Assembly (NCBI RefSeq): GCF_013256425.1
Contig: NZ_CP053904.1
Coordinates: 2,852,001 to 2,916,000, forward strand
Length of the DNA stretch: 64,000 bases
Reading direction: 5' to 3'
From: Hymenobacter sp. BRD67
GTDB taxonomy: Bacteria > Bacteroidota > Bacteroidia > Cytophagales > Hymenobacteraceae
The stretch's first letter is position 1. Each line of letters starts with the position of its first letter. The translations under genes were made by a program, and so were the position numbers. Of the stretch, positions 17,241 to 26,255 are shown piece by piece. The notes under the pieces are model-generated. The model was not told the origin of the DNA and ran no database searches. It worked only from the letters and a program-made list of their open reading frames with translations.

Positions 17241-19199
17241 TTAGTTACTGAGCTTAGCGGTCAGGATTTTATCGCCAATTTCGAGCTGCTGCACTACGCT
17301 CATTCCCTGCACCACCTGGGCAAAGATGGTGTAGCGCCCGTCGAGGTGCGGGGTGGGCTGGTGCGTGAAGAAAAACTGGCAGCTCTCGGTATCCTTGCCG
17401 GCCGATGCCAGGCCCACCGCCCCGGCGCCGTAGGTGAGCTGCGCAAACTCGGAGCGCAGATTGTAGGGCGTGCTGCCCGAGCCATCGCCCCGCGGGTCGC
17501 CGCCCTGCGCCACAAAATCGGGCACCACGCGGTGAAAATACAGCCCATCGTAGAAATGCTTTTTCACTAAGCTCACAAAGCTGGCGACCGAACCGGGAGC
17601 TTCGGCCACTTTCAGCTCAAGCACAATAATCCCTTTGGTAGTCGTCAAGCGCACTTTCTGGCCTACCGGAATAGTCTGCACCAGCGCCCAGTCGATGGGA
17701 TGCTGGCTGGCGGGGCCGACCGGCGCGGGTGTTGGCTTTGGAGCTTTGGTGAGCTTATCCAACGCCTGCTGCAAGCCCAGCCAGGCCTCAATTTCGCGGG
17801 GCAGGGCCAGCTTGCCCTGAGCCTGGCGCAAGGCAGCCAGGTCTTCGGGCTGCGGCGCGGGCACCAGCGTGGGGTTGGCAAAGGCCTCGGCTGCCGTGGC
17901 CAGCTGGGCTACGTCGCCGCCGGCCAGCGCCCGACGTAGCGCGGCCGTGAAGTCGGCCTGCCGGGCCGCCGGGAATTTCTTATTCCCCCGCAGGCTCACC
18001 AGCGCCGCCAAGGCGGCGCCGGGCACCACCGGCGGGCCGGTGGTCAGGCTGGCTTCTTTCGCTAGAAAATCGAGCTGCGCCGGGTCTTCGCTGAGCGCGG
18101 TGAGCAGAGCTGCTTTCTCGTATTGATTGGGCGTGTGCTGGTAGCGGCGGCGGATGGTGTCGGCCAGCGCCGGGCGGTGCGCAGGTCGGGCGTGGTGCAA
18201 TGCGGCCTGTAAGAGTGTGGCGCGGGTGCGCCAGTGCGTAGCGCGCTGAACATAAGGCAGAAAATCGGCCTTTGCCCAGAGGCTATCGGTAGGCGTCTTG
18301 AGCAGCCATTCGGCCGCCACCAGCGACTCCTGCGCCAGCGGCCTGGTTAGTCCCTGGTCTACGCTAGCTACTACGCCAATGAAAGAATGCAGCGGCAGCG
18401 CCCGCAAGGCGGCGATGCGCACCCGATGATCGGCGTCGGTGCTGGCCGCTTTCACCAGCGCCTCCCACGCCGCCGGCCGACTTACCCGGCCCAGGGCCGA
18501 CGCGCAATTCTCCCGCACGAAATAATCGGGGTCGCTGGCCACCGTTTTCAGCAAAATCGGCAGTGCTACCCTAGCCAGCGTTGAATCCTGGCCCCGCATG
18601 CGGGTGAGGGCGGCCGATGCGCCGGCCCGCGCCGGAGCCAGCTTCAGGCCGGGCTGGCCCAACAATAGTACGGCCTGGCGCACCACCTCGGGCGTAGCCA
18701 ACCCGCGCAGGCTGGCGCGGTACAGCGCCCAGGCCCGGCCAGGCGCGGCAGACGAGTCGGGGCCGGGTATTTTCAGCATATAAAGCTGACTGACCGAATT
18801 TTTGGTGACGCAGCGGCCCAGCGCCTCGTAGGCAGCGCGGCGAGCCAGCGAATTTGTCTCGGGCTGAGCGAGGCGCTGGGCCAGGGCTGGCACGGCGGTG
18901 CTGTCGCCGGTCTGGCCCAGGGCGTAGGCAGCGGCGCGGCGCACGGCAGGGTTGGCATCCTGCAATAAGGGCAATAACGCGGGCACGGCTTTTTTATCCT
19001 GCACCGAGGCCAGGGCTTCGGTCGACGCCGCCCGATAGGTGGCGTTTTTATCCTGTAGAAAAGGTAGAAGTGCGGCCGTGTTGCGTTCGTCCTGGGCCGT
19101 GGCAATGCGGCGGCGCGTGGCATCGGCATAAGGATGAACCGGTGGTGCGCCAGCCGCCAGCAGCGGCAGCGCTAGAAAAAGAATGGGCAGAAGGCGCAT
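17241..19199 (-). CDS. Exported HEAT-repeat protein with C-terminal cyclophilin domain
   Basis: 652 residues from the ATG at 19199, which starts directly at a signal peptide (MRLLPILFLALPLLAAGAPP); an upstream start adds 8 residues. Residues ~30-450 are HEAT-like repeats (NATYRAASTEALASVQDKKAVPALLPLL, NPAVRRAAAYALGQTGDSTAVPAL and further units). Residues ~510-650 are a cyclophilin-type peptidyl-prolyl isomerase: HFYDGLYFHRVVPDFVAQGGDP, GLASAGKDTESCQFFFTHQPTPHLDGRYTIFAQVVQGM. The active-site Phe-His-Arg, Gln and Phe are present, so it should be active. Probably a periplasmic folding factor whose repeats bind clients or partners. Confidence 0.88.
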   Translation of the reverse strand: MRLLPILFLALPLLAAGAPPVHPYADATRRRIATAQDERNTAALLPFLQDKNATYRAASTEALASVQDKKAVPALLPLLQDANPAVRRAAAYALGQTGDSTAVPALAQRLAQPETNSLARRAAYEALGRCVTKNSVSQLYMLKIPGPDSSAAPGRAWALYRASLRGLATPEVVRQAVLLLGQPGLKLAPARAGASAALTRMRGQDSTLARVALPILLKTVASDPDYFVRENCASALGRVSRPAAWEALVKAASTDADHRVRIAALRALPLHSFIGVVASVDQGLTRPLAQESLVAAEWLLKTPTDSLWAKADFLPYVQRATHWRTRATLLQAALHHARPAHRPALADTIRRRYQHTPNQYEKAALLTALSEDPAQLDFLAKEASLTTGPPVVPGAALAALVSLRGNKKFPAARQADFTAALRRALAGGDVAQLATAAEAFANPTLVPAPQPEDLAALRQAQGKLALPREIEAWLGLQQALDKLTKAPKPTPAPVGPASQHPIDWALVQTIPVGQKVRLTTTKGIIVLELKVAEAPGSVASFVSLVKKHFYDGLYFHRVVPDFVAQGGDPRGDGSGSTPYNLRSEFAQLTYGAGAVGLASAGKDTESCQFFFTHQPTPHLDGRYTIFAQVVQGMSVVQQLEIGDKILTAKLSN

Positions 19200-19237
19200 A
19201 TAAGCACGGGGTTGAAGCCGCAAGTAACGGGCGGCCC

Positions 19238-19245
19238 GACCTTTG
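19238..19245 (+). promoter_or_regulatory. -7-like box upstream of queA
   Basis: GACCTTTG with a TTG at 19212-19214 (23-base spacing, slightly long), 19 bases before the queA ATG. Confidence 0.4.
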
Positions 19246-19264
19246 TAGCTTCAAGCTGCCTATT

Positions 19265-20508
19265 ATGCCTACCCCAATCGACCCGCACCAGCTCCGCATC
19301 CAGGATTTTCACTACGACCTGCCCGCCGACCGTATCGCACCCGAGCCCCTGCCCGACCGGGCCGCCAGCCGGCTGCTGGTAAGTCGCCAGGGGGTTATCA
19401 GCGATACGGTTTTCCGTGGGCTGCCCGGCGAGCTGCCCGCTGATACCCTGCTGATTTTTAACGACACCCGCGTGGTGCGGGCCCGGCTGCTGGCCCAGCG
19501 GCCGAGCGGGGGCCGGGTCGAGCTTTTTTGCCTCGAGCCGGTGGCCCCGCACCGCGCCATTGAGCCGGCCTTGCAGCAAACCGGTGCCTGCACCTGGCGG
19601 TGCCTGGTGGGCAATGGCCGGCGCTGGAAAAGCGGTCCGGTAAGCTTAAAATTTACAGTTGATAACCAGCCGGCTACGCTATGGGCCGAGCGCCAGGCTA
19701 CCGAGGCCGGCGGCGAAAGCCTGGTTGACTTCCGCTGGGAGCCCGCCACACTGCCGTTTGCCGAGGTGCTGCGGGCGGCTGGCCACCTGCCCCTGCCGCC
19801 CTACCTGCACCGCCCCGACACTGCCACCGATGCCGTGCGCTACCAAACGGTGTACGCTGCTCACGAAGGCGCCGTGGCTGCCCCCACGGCCGGCCTGCAC
19901 TTCACGCCCGAGCTACTGGCCGAACTGGCCGGGCGCGGCATTGCCACCGGCCACGTAACGCTGCACGTGGGGCGGGCACCTTTCAGCCAGTGAAGGCCGA
20001 AACAATGGCCGACCACCCCATGCACGCCGAGCCGATTATTGTGCAGGCCAGCTTGCTGCGGCAGCTGCTGGCCCACCGGCCGCACCCGGTTATCGCGGTA
20101 GGTACTACCAGCCTGCGCACCCTCGAAAGCCTGTACTGGCTCGGGGCAGCGCTGGTCCGCCAGCCCAGTGCCGCAGCCGAGCTGCGCGTGGCGCAGTGGC
20201 AGCCCTACGCGCCCCTGGCGCCCGGCGAAGCCGACGTAGCGCCTGAAGCCGCGTTGCAGGCGCTCCTCCATCACCTCAATGCGACCGGCTCGGCGGCTAT
20301 TGAAGCCAGCACACAGCTGCTTATTGCGCCCGGCTACCGGTTTCGGCTGGCACAGGGGCTGATTACTAATTTTCACCAACCTGAAAGCACGTTATTGCTG
20401 TTAGTGTCGGCGCTGCTCGGGCCGGAGTGGCGCAGGGTATACAGCCATGCGCTTAACCACGGCTACCGATTCTTAAGCTACGGCGATTCCTCGCTGCTTT
20501 TGCCCTAA
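19265..20508 (+). CDS. queA: S-adenosylmethionine:tRNA ribosyltransferase-isomerase, frameshifted
   Basis: Two frames join into 414 residues when one G is added to the run at 19969-19972; the join reads [26 protein letters not shown], the family sequence. N-terminal FHYDLPADRIAPEPLPDRAASRLLV and DTLLIFNDTRVVRARL, then AAPTAGLHFTPELLAEL, and in the second part IAVGTTSLRTLES and TNFHQPESTLLLLVSALLG are QueA blocks. It transfers the ribosyl group of SAM to 7-aminomethyl-7-deazaguanosine in tRNA to give epoxyqueuosine. It acts after tgt, also in this window. The start is the ATG at 19265; the longer open frame upstream is antisense to the cyclophilin gene. Probably a sequence error, not a pseudogene. 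Confidence 0.9.
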
Positions 20509-20638
20509 GCATCGGGTTATTAGCAGCCTATAGCAAATCTGGCACGGGCTTTGAAAAGAGTCTGCTATACGACGGACAACCCAGCTTAAGCTGCCCCGTA
20601 CAAAGAGCCGAAAACACCTTTTCCCCACACTTTCAGTC

Positions 20639-20914
20639 ATGAAAAAAGTAATTCTGCTGCTCGCTACCTGCGCGTTTGCTACCGCTGCTATTGCCCAAAC
20701 TACCCCCACTACCGAAGTGAAGGTTCGTGATAACGGTACTGTTAAAGCTACCACCAAAACCGGCAAGACCAATGTTGGCCAGGCCATCGAAAATACGGGT
20801 GAAGCTACCAAGAACGTAGCCACGAAAGCCGGCCACAAAATCAAGCACGGCACTCAGAAAGCCGGCGCTAAACTGAAGCACGGCACCAAGAAAATGGAAG
20901 CCAAGACTGAGTAG
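20639..20914 (+). CDS. Small exported Lys/Thr-rich protein
   Basis: 91 residues: signal peptide KKVILLLATCAFATAAIAQ, then a mature part rich in Lys, Thr and Ala with repeated K(A)GxKxKHGT units (KAGHKIKHGTQ, KAGAKLKHGTK). Strongly basic. No known domain. Its own hairpin terminator follows directly, so it is a single-gene transcript. Exported; a DNA-, polysaccharide- or membrane-binding role would fit the charge, but this is a guess. Confidence 0.75.
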   Translation: MKKVILLLATCAFATAAIAQTTPTTEVKVRDNGTVKATTKTGKTNVGQAIENTGEATKNVATKAGHKIKHGTQKAGAKLKHGTKKMEAKTE

Positions 20915-20940
20915 TCTGTCTTTGCAGCGCTTATCTAAAA

Positions 20941-20968
20941 AGCCCTGGCTTCGGCCAGGGCTTTTTTT
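20941..20968 (+). terminator. Rho-independent terminator with TTCG tetraloop
   Basis: A 9-bp GC-rich stem (20941-20949 with 20954-20962), loop TTCG, and seven T's. Ends the small basic protein gene; the A-run on the other side could also serve the convergent 78-residue gene. Confidence 0.92.
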
Positions 20969-20979
20969 GTGGGTTTCGC

Positions 20980-21216
20980 TTACTTACCGGGCTGATTTTC
21001 GCGTAGCTCGTACAGCACTTTTTCAACTACTCCGCGCCCGAAAAGACTTACTCCGGCATTAAGCACTAGTAGGGCGCCGGTGCCGGCCAGTACCCACGTA
21101 GCAGCAGGCTTGCCCTGGGTTTTAAGCGAACCCGCCCAGTCAACCATACTGGCGCCGGCCCCAATAGCCATCAGGCCGGCCGGCGCAAAAAGCAGCCATT
21201 TCTTTTTATGAGTCAT
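20980..21216 (-). CDS. Small two-helix membrane protein
   Basis: 78 residues with two hydrophobic segments (WLLFAPAGLMAIGAGASMV and TWVLAGTGALLVLNAGVSLF) and a polar C-terminus. No known family recognised. Convergent with the basic small protein, divergent from amt. Likely inner membrane. Confidence 0.6.
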   Translation of the reverse strand: MTHKKKWLLFAPAGLMAIGAGASMVDWAGSLKTQGKPAATWVLAGTGALLVLNAGVSLFGRGVVEKVLYELRENQPGK

Positions 21217-21474
21217 ATACGCAGCCGGACGGCTGGGAAAAGCAGCCTCCTCACGGCTAATACCATTCTGGTTGCGCGAGGGTTACCAGCAGCCTGGATT
21301 TTGTAAGCTGCCAACGATAAAACATGCACCCTATGACAAAAGGGTCATTACCTCATTTAGTATACCTTAATCTGCAAATACCCCTTAAATTTTTATAGAC
21401 TTTAGCTGGAACTACCCAATAATTGACAAAATTGCCTATCTTCGCACAGGTCATTCTGCTATTTCAGGTATTTT

Positions 21475-22790
21475 ATGTCTCGCAAACAACTGCTTGCCCG
21501 CCCATCGCTGGCTGTGCTCGTGATTCTGGCGCTGCTAGCTGCTTTTGTTCCGCATCATCACCCCGAGGCCACTCCCAACAGTATGCAAACCGGAGATATA
21601 GCCTGGATGCTATTCTCGACCGCATTGGTGCTGCTCATGACGCCGGGCCTGGCCTTTTTCTACGGTGGCATGGTAAACCGGGGCAGCATCATCTCTACCA
21701 TGCTGCAGAGCTTTATCTCACTGGGAGTCATTTCTTTGCTATGGTACGTAGTGGGCTTTTCACTGGCTTTCGGCAACGATATCGGGGGCGTAATCGGCGA
21801 CCCGCGCACGTTCTTTATGTTCGATAACGTGGGTACGGCCCCGCACCCGCGCCTGGGCATGGGGCTGCCGCTCGTGCTGTTTGCCGCCTTTCAGCTCAAG
21901 TTTGCCATCATTACGCCGGCCCTCATCAGCGGCGGCTTTGCTGAGCGCATCCGGTTCTGGGGCTACCTGATTTTTATCTGCCTGTTTAGCATTTTTATTT
22001 ACTGCCCGCTGGCGCACTGGGCCTGGCACCCCGACGGCTTTTTGGCCAAATGGGGCGTGCTCGACTTTGCGGGGGTACGGTTGTGCATATTTCGGCTGGT
22101 TTCGCGGCGCTGGCCGGTGCGCTGGCCATTGGCCGCCGCCGCTCGCACCTCGACGGCCACGCGCATACGCCGGTTAATATTCCGTTCGTTATCCTGGGCA
22201 CGGGCCTGTTGTGGTTTGGCTGGTTTGGCTTCAATGCGGGCTCCGCATTAGGGGCCAATGCCCAGGCCGTGCAGGCCTTCGTAACCACGCACTTTGCTTC
22301 GGCCGCCGCCATGCTTACCTGGATGGTGCTGGAAGCAGCCCGTGGGCAGCGCCCCTCCGCCATGGGAGCTGCCGTGGGCGCGGTGGTCGGGCTGGTGGCT
22401 ATCACGCCAGCGGCGGGGTACGTGGCCTACGGGCCAGCCATTGCCATCGGTATTCTGGCGTCGGGGGTGAGTTTTGGGGCCGTTATCCTAAAAAACCGCA
22501 CTACGCTCGACGATACCCTCGACGTGTTTCCGTGCCACGGAGTAGGCGGCATTGTGGGTATGCTGGCCACGGCGCTTTTCGCCCAGAAGGGTGGGCTGTT
22601 TACCGGGGGCGGCGCGGCGCTGCTGGGGTATCACCTGCTGACACTGCTGGTTGTAGGTACCTTCACGTTTGGGGGCTCCTGGATTTTATACCGGGTCACT
22701 AACTTTATCGTGCCCATCCGGGTAAATGCCGAGAACGAAACCCACGGGCTCGATACCAGCCAGCACGGCGAAGCCCTGCTGGCTGCCTGA
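21475..22790 (+). CDS. amt: Ammonium transporter, frameshifted
   Basis: Frames 21475-22251 and 22050-22790 join into 438 residues when one G is added to the run at 22071-22075; the join reads LDFAGGTVVHISAGFAALAGALA, the Amt signature. Other blocks: AWMLFSTALVLLMTPGLAFFYGGMV at the first helix after the signal-like N-terminus, RIRFWGYLIF, NIPFVILGTGLLWFGWFGFNAGS, and DVFPCHGVGGIVGMLATALFA, which carries the second pore histidine. It conducts ammonium across the inner membrane for nitrogen assimilation. No glnK follows, so it is not the usual glnK-amt pair. The break is most likely a sequence error. Confidence 0.9.
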
Positions 22791-22826
22791 TACGCGCCAG
22801 GCACGGAGCCTGTCGCTCCGCTGCCT

Positions 22827-23522
22827 ATGACCCAACTGCTTTCTACTGCCTACGAGGCTGATGCGCTACCACCTGTCACGCCCATTGCACTTGTCGGGGC
22901 GGGAGGGCTGGGCCGTGAGATAGCCCTGCTGATTGCCCAGCTCAACGCTGCCGGGGCCAGCTGGCAGCTGCTGGGCTTCTACGACGACCAACCGCCGGCC
23001 ACCCCTGCCGTGGCGGGCCTCCCCTACCTGGGCACCGTGGCCGACCTCAATGCCCAACCTACCCCGCTGGCCGTGGCCGTGGCGGTAGGCAGCAGCGCCG
23101 CGCGGGCCGCCGTGGTGCAGCGCCTGCACTCGCCGCTGCTTTCATTCCCGCCCCTGGTTCACCCCGATGTAGCCCTGCGGGCCGAGCAGCGCGTGGCTTT
23201 GCAGGAAGGCTGCCTTATCCAGCGCGGCTGCATCCTGACCTGTGATATCCGTTTGGGCCGCTTCGTATTACTGAACCTGGGCTGCACGCTGGGCCACGAC
23301 AGCGTACTCGACGATTTCTGCTCCCTGATGCCTCACGCCAACGTGGGCGGCGGGGCGCACCTCGCCACGGGCGTATACCTGGGCACCAATGCCACGGTTA
23401 TCCACCAGGTACATATTGGGGCGCATACCACCGTGGGCGCGGGGGCCGTAGTGGTGCATCATCTGCCCGCCGGCTGCACTGCCGTAGGAGTGCCGGCGAG
23501 AAAAATCAAGCCTTTGGACTGA
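22827..23522 (+). CDS. NeuD/PglD-family sugar O/N-acetyltransferase
   Basis: 231 residues. An N-terminal Rossmann part (IALVGAGGLGREIALLIAQLN, residues ~20-40) binds the nucleotide sugar. From residue ~110 there is a left-handed beta-helix of hexapeptide repeats with HPDVALRAEQRVALQEGCLIQRGCIL, LNLGCTLGHDSVLDDFCSLMPHANVGG and GVYLGTNATVIHQVHIGAHTTVGAGAVV. The His of LGHD is the expected catalytic base. It probably acetylates the amino group made by the aminotransferase 48 bases downstream, as PglD does after PglE. Confidence 0.87.
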   Translation: MTQLLSTAYEADALPPVTPIALVGAGGLGREIALLIAQLNAAGASWQLLGFYDDQPPATPAVAGLPYLGTVADLNAQPTPLAVAVAVGSSAARAAVVQRLHSPLLSFPPLVHPDVALRAEQRVALQEGCLIQRGCILTCDIRLGRFVLLNLGCTLGHDSVLDDFCSLMPHANVGGGAHLATGVYLGTNATVIHQVHIGAHTTVGAGAVVVHHLPAGCTAVGVPARKIKPLD

Positions 23523-23570
23523 GGCGTTGCGCCAGCGGCAACTCTTCCTCTCTCGTTCCCAGTTAATCAT

Positions 23571-24704
23571 ATGGACCGCATCTACCTCTCGCCTCCCCAC
23601 CTGGGCCGCCACGAATTAAACTACCTGCATAAAGCAGTAGAAGACAATTGGGTAGCTCCGGTCGGGCCTAATCTCAATGGTTTTGAGGCCGATATCTGCG
23701 CCGCGGTGGGCGTGCCTTATTGCGTGGCCCTTACCTCGGGCACAGCGGCATTGCACCTGGGTCTGCTACTGCTGGGCGTAGGAGCGGGCGACGAAGTGTT
23801 GTGCCCCTCGTTTACCTTCGTGGCCTCGGCCAATGCTATTTTGTACTGCGGTGCTACGCCGGTATTCATTGACAGCGAGAATACTACCTGGAATATCTGC
23901 CCGCAGCGCCTGCGCGAAGCGATTGCAGACCGTATCAGCCAAGGTAAAAAACCTAAAGCCTTGCTGCTAGTGCATCTCTACGGCATGCCCGCCCGGCTCC
24001 CCGAAATCCTGGCGCTGGCCGCTGAGTTTGAGCTGCCGGTGCTGGAAGACGCGGCCGAAGCCCTCGGCTCGCTCTGGCAGCACCAGCCGCTGGGCGGCTT
24101 TGGCCGGGTTGGCGTTTTTTCGTTTAATGGCAATAAGATTCTGACCACCAGCGGGGGCGGTGCCCTCGTTACCTACGACCGCACGCTGGCCGAGAAAGCC
24201 CGTTTCCTGGCTACCCAGGCGAAAGACCCGGCCCCGCACTACCAGCATTCGCAGGTTGGCTTCAACTACCGCCTCAGCAATCTGCTGGCCGGCATTGGCC
24301 GCGGGCAAATGGAGCTGTTGCCCGACCGTGTGAAGCGCCGCCGCGAGATTTTCAGCTGGTACCGCGAGCATCTCGCCGGCCTGCTGGGCCTGGCCGTGGC
24401 CCCCGCTACCGAGCCGGCCGGCAGCCTCTCCAACCGCTGGCTTACCACCCTACTGCTCGATAATGAGGCTACCGCAGCAACGCCCGAAACCATTCGCCAG
24501 CACCTCGAAACGCGTAATATCGAGAGCCGGCCGCTCTGGAAGCCCTTGCACTTACAGCCGCTCTTTGCCGGTGCGCCCATGTACGGTGGCGAGGTTTGCG
24601 CCGACCTTTTTGCCAGGGGCCTGTGCCTGCCCAGCGGCACCGCTATGGGCGAAGAGGAGCTGAGACGGGTAGCCAAAGCCCTGCGCGAGGCACTCACTGC
24701 CTGA
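23571..24704 (+). CDS. PLP-dependent sugar aminotransferase, DegT/DnrJ/EryC1/StrS (PglE-like)
   Basis: 377 residues, normal length. RIYLSPPHLGRHELNYLHKAVEDNWVAPVGP and ALTSGTAALHLGLLLLGVGAGDEVLCPSFTFVASANAI are family blocks; LPVLEDAAEALGS holds the PLP-contacting Asp, and VFSFNGNKILTTSGGG holds the PLP lysine, Lys189. The gene forms a pair with the acetyltransferase just upstream. It should convert a 4-keto sugar nucleotide to the 4-amino sugar. Together with the PglC-like transferase at 7.3-8.0 kb this suggests a bacillosamine-type sugar in a surface glycan; the dehydratase (PglF) is not in the window. Confidence 0.92.
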   Translation: MDRIYLSPPHLGRHELNYLHKAVEDNWVAPVGPNLNGFEADICAAVGVPYCVALTSGTAALHLGLLLLGVGAGDEVLCPSFTFVASANAILYCGATPVFIDSENTTWNICPQRLREAIADRISQGKKPKALLLVHLYGMPARLPEILALAAEFELPVLEDAAEALGSLWQHQPLGGFGRVGVFSFNGNKILTTSGGGALVTYDRTLAEKARFLATQAKDPAPHYQHSQVGFNYRLSNLLAGIGRGQMELLPDRVKRRREIFSWYREHLAGLLGLAVAPATEPAGSLSNRWLTTLLLDNEATAATPETIRQHLETRNIESRPLWKPLHLQPLFAGAPMYGGEVCADLFARGLCLPSGTAMGEEELRRVAKALREALTA

Positions 24705-24808
24705 TTCTTAACTTAAAGCACTTCTGTAAGCGGCCTTAAGTTGGCAGCTCACTTACTGGTTGCACCTGATGACGGGGCGCAGATGCCGCTCGGAGCAAGC
24801 TCCATGTC

Positions 24809-26125
24809 TTACCGTACCCCATCCAGCAGGCGAACAATGTCGGCAAACAACGGCCGGCTGGCCGCTACCGGCTGCATGCAATGCTGCTGCAAAGCCAGCA
24901 TTTGGGGCATGTTACCAACTATGGCGGCCGGGCAGCGGGCCAGCAGCTCTTCGAGCAGGCAGCCAAAGGCGCGCACTTCCAGGCGCTGTAAGGCAGTAGC
25001 TTCGGGAGCAGCCGGGTCAAAGAAGCTCGCGGCACCAAAATCACTCAGCAGCGCGTTGCCGGCCGGCGTAGCCAGAATATTATGCGCGTAGAGGTCACCG
25101 TGCATAATGCCGCGCTCGTGCAGGTGAGCCGCCGCCGAAGCCACCCCATGCGCCAGCCGCACAGTTACTTCCGGACTAAAAATAGAGTTTTCTGAATATA
25201 CATCTCGCGTGCAGGTAGCCAGGCTGGGCGGACCGGCTAGGTTGCTGAATTCCGGGTCAATCAGCCCAAGCACCAAGCCTTCGACGCCTGCCGGATGCTG
25301 ACTAATTTTACCTTCAACCTCAACCAGATTAGGCTGAGTGCCCGCGCTGATGCAGGCCGACATCTCACTGTGCGGCAGGCCGTCGCTCGTGACTGCTCCT
25401 TTAAAAAGCTTCACGGCCACCGCCGTTGGCGCCAAACCAGCGGGCTGCCACTGCGCCCGGTAGATAACGCCCGAGGCTCCCTCTCCTAGTCGCTGCGCCA
25501 GGGCCAGCTCTTGCCAGGCGATAGCGCGAATGGGATGCGTTGCCACGGCAGCTGTTTCCAGTTCATCACAAAAGGGGTTGCCCGCGTAGGCTAGCCACGT
25601 GAGCTGCGGCATGGCTAGTAGCCAGGCGGGCAGCTCAGTAAGCTGATTGGCCGCAACACGCAGCAGCTCCAAATGGATGCAGTTAGCCAAAGCTTGAGGC
25701 AGTTGGCGTAGCCGGTTGCCAGCCAGCAGCAGCTTCTGCAACTGCGTACAATGGCCGATTTCATCCGGCAGGGCTTCGAGCTGATTATCCGTAAGAATCA
25801 GCCAACGCAGCGCAGGTGGCAGCGAGGCCGCTGGCAAGGTGCGGATTTTATTGGCCTTAAAGCCCACCATGCTGAGCTTTGGGCACCGGCCCAGCACCTC
25901 GGGCACGGTAGTAAACTGGTTATCGGAGCAAAAAAGAATTTGTAGCCGGTGCAAGCGACTTAGGTCAGGGGGTAGCGCCGAAAGCCGGTTGCCCGACAGA
26001 TTCAGGATTTCCAGCGTATCCGCCAGGCTGAATATCTCTTCGGGAAACTCCGTCAGATTAGCCGATAAATCAAGCCGGGTACTACCAGCCAGCTTACCCG
26101 ACCGCAACTCTTCAAGCGTATGCAT
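24809..26125 (-). CDS. Leucine-rich-repeat protein with C-terminal Ser/Thr-type kinase domain
   Basis: 438 residues. Residues ~15-185 hold about seven leucine-rich repeats with the xxLxxLxLxxNxLxxLP pattern (LEILNLSGNRLSALP, LRWLILTDNQLEALP, LQKLLLAGNRLRQLP). Residues ~205-435 are a kinase fold: LGEGASGVIYRAQW (glycine loop), VAVKLFKG (ATP-binding Lys near 236), GIMHGDLYAHNIL (catalytic loop near 340, HGD in place of HRD) and SDFGAAS (metal-binding DFG near 360). Key residues are present, so activity is likely. No membrane segment; cytoplasmic. The target is unknown. A -7-like box lies 4 bases before the ATG. Confidence 0.88.
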   Translation of the reverse strand: MHTLEELRSGKLAGSTRLDLSANLTEFPEEIFSLADTLEILNLSGNRLSALPPDLSRLHRLQILFCSDNQFTTVPEVLGRCPKLSMVGFKANKIRTLPAASLPPALRWLILTDNQLEALPDEIGHCTQLQKLLLAGNRLRQLPQALANCIHLELLRVAANQLTELPAWLLAMPQLTWLAYAGNPFCDELETAAVATHPIRAIAWQELALAQRLGEGASGVIYRAQWQPAGLAPTAVAVKLFKGAVTSDGLPHSEMSACISAGTQPNLVEVEGKISQHPAGVEGLVLGLIDPEFSNLAGPPSLATCTRDVYSENSIFSPEVTVRLAHGVASAAAHLHERGIMHGDLYAHNILATPAGNALLSDFGAASFFDPAAPEATALQRLEVRAFGCLLEELLARCPAAIVGNMPQMLALQQHCMQPVAASRPLFADIVRLLDGVR

Positions 26126-26129
26126 GCGG

Positions 26130-26137
26130 CAAAGGTC
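26130..26137 (-). promoter_or_regulatory. -7-like box of the LRR-kinase gene
   Basis: GACCTTTG on the minus strand, exactly 4 bases before the ATG at 26125. No clear -33 element. Confidence 0.45.
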
Positions 26138-26255
26138 GGCAGCCTGGGCGTATGGGCTGGTAGTGATGCGTTTTCTCGAGTTGGGCGGATAGCCGCGGCT
26201 TGGTAAAGCCCGCTGGGCCAGTCTGGCAGTGGGCTGGCCCAGCGCGCTTTCGACG

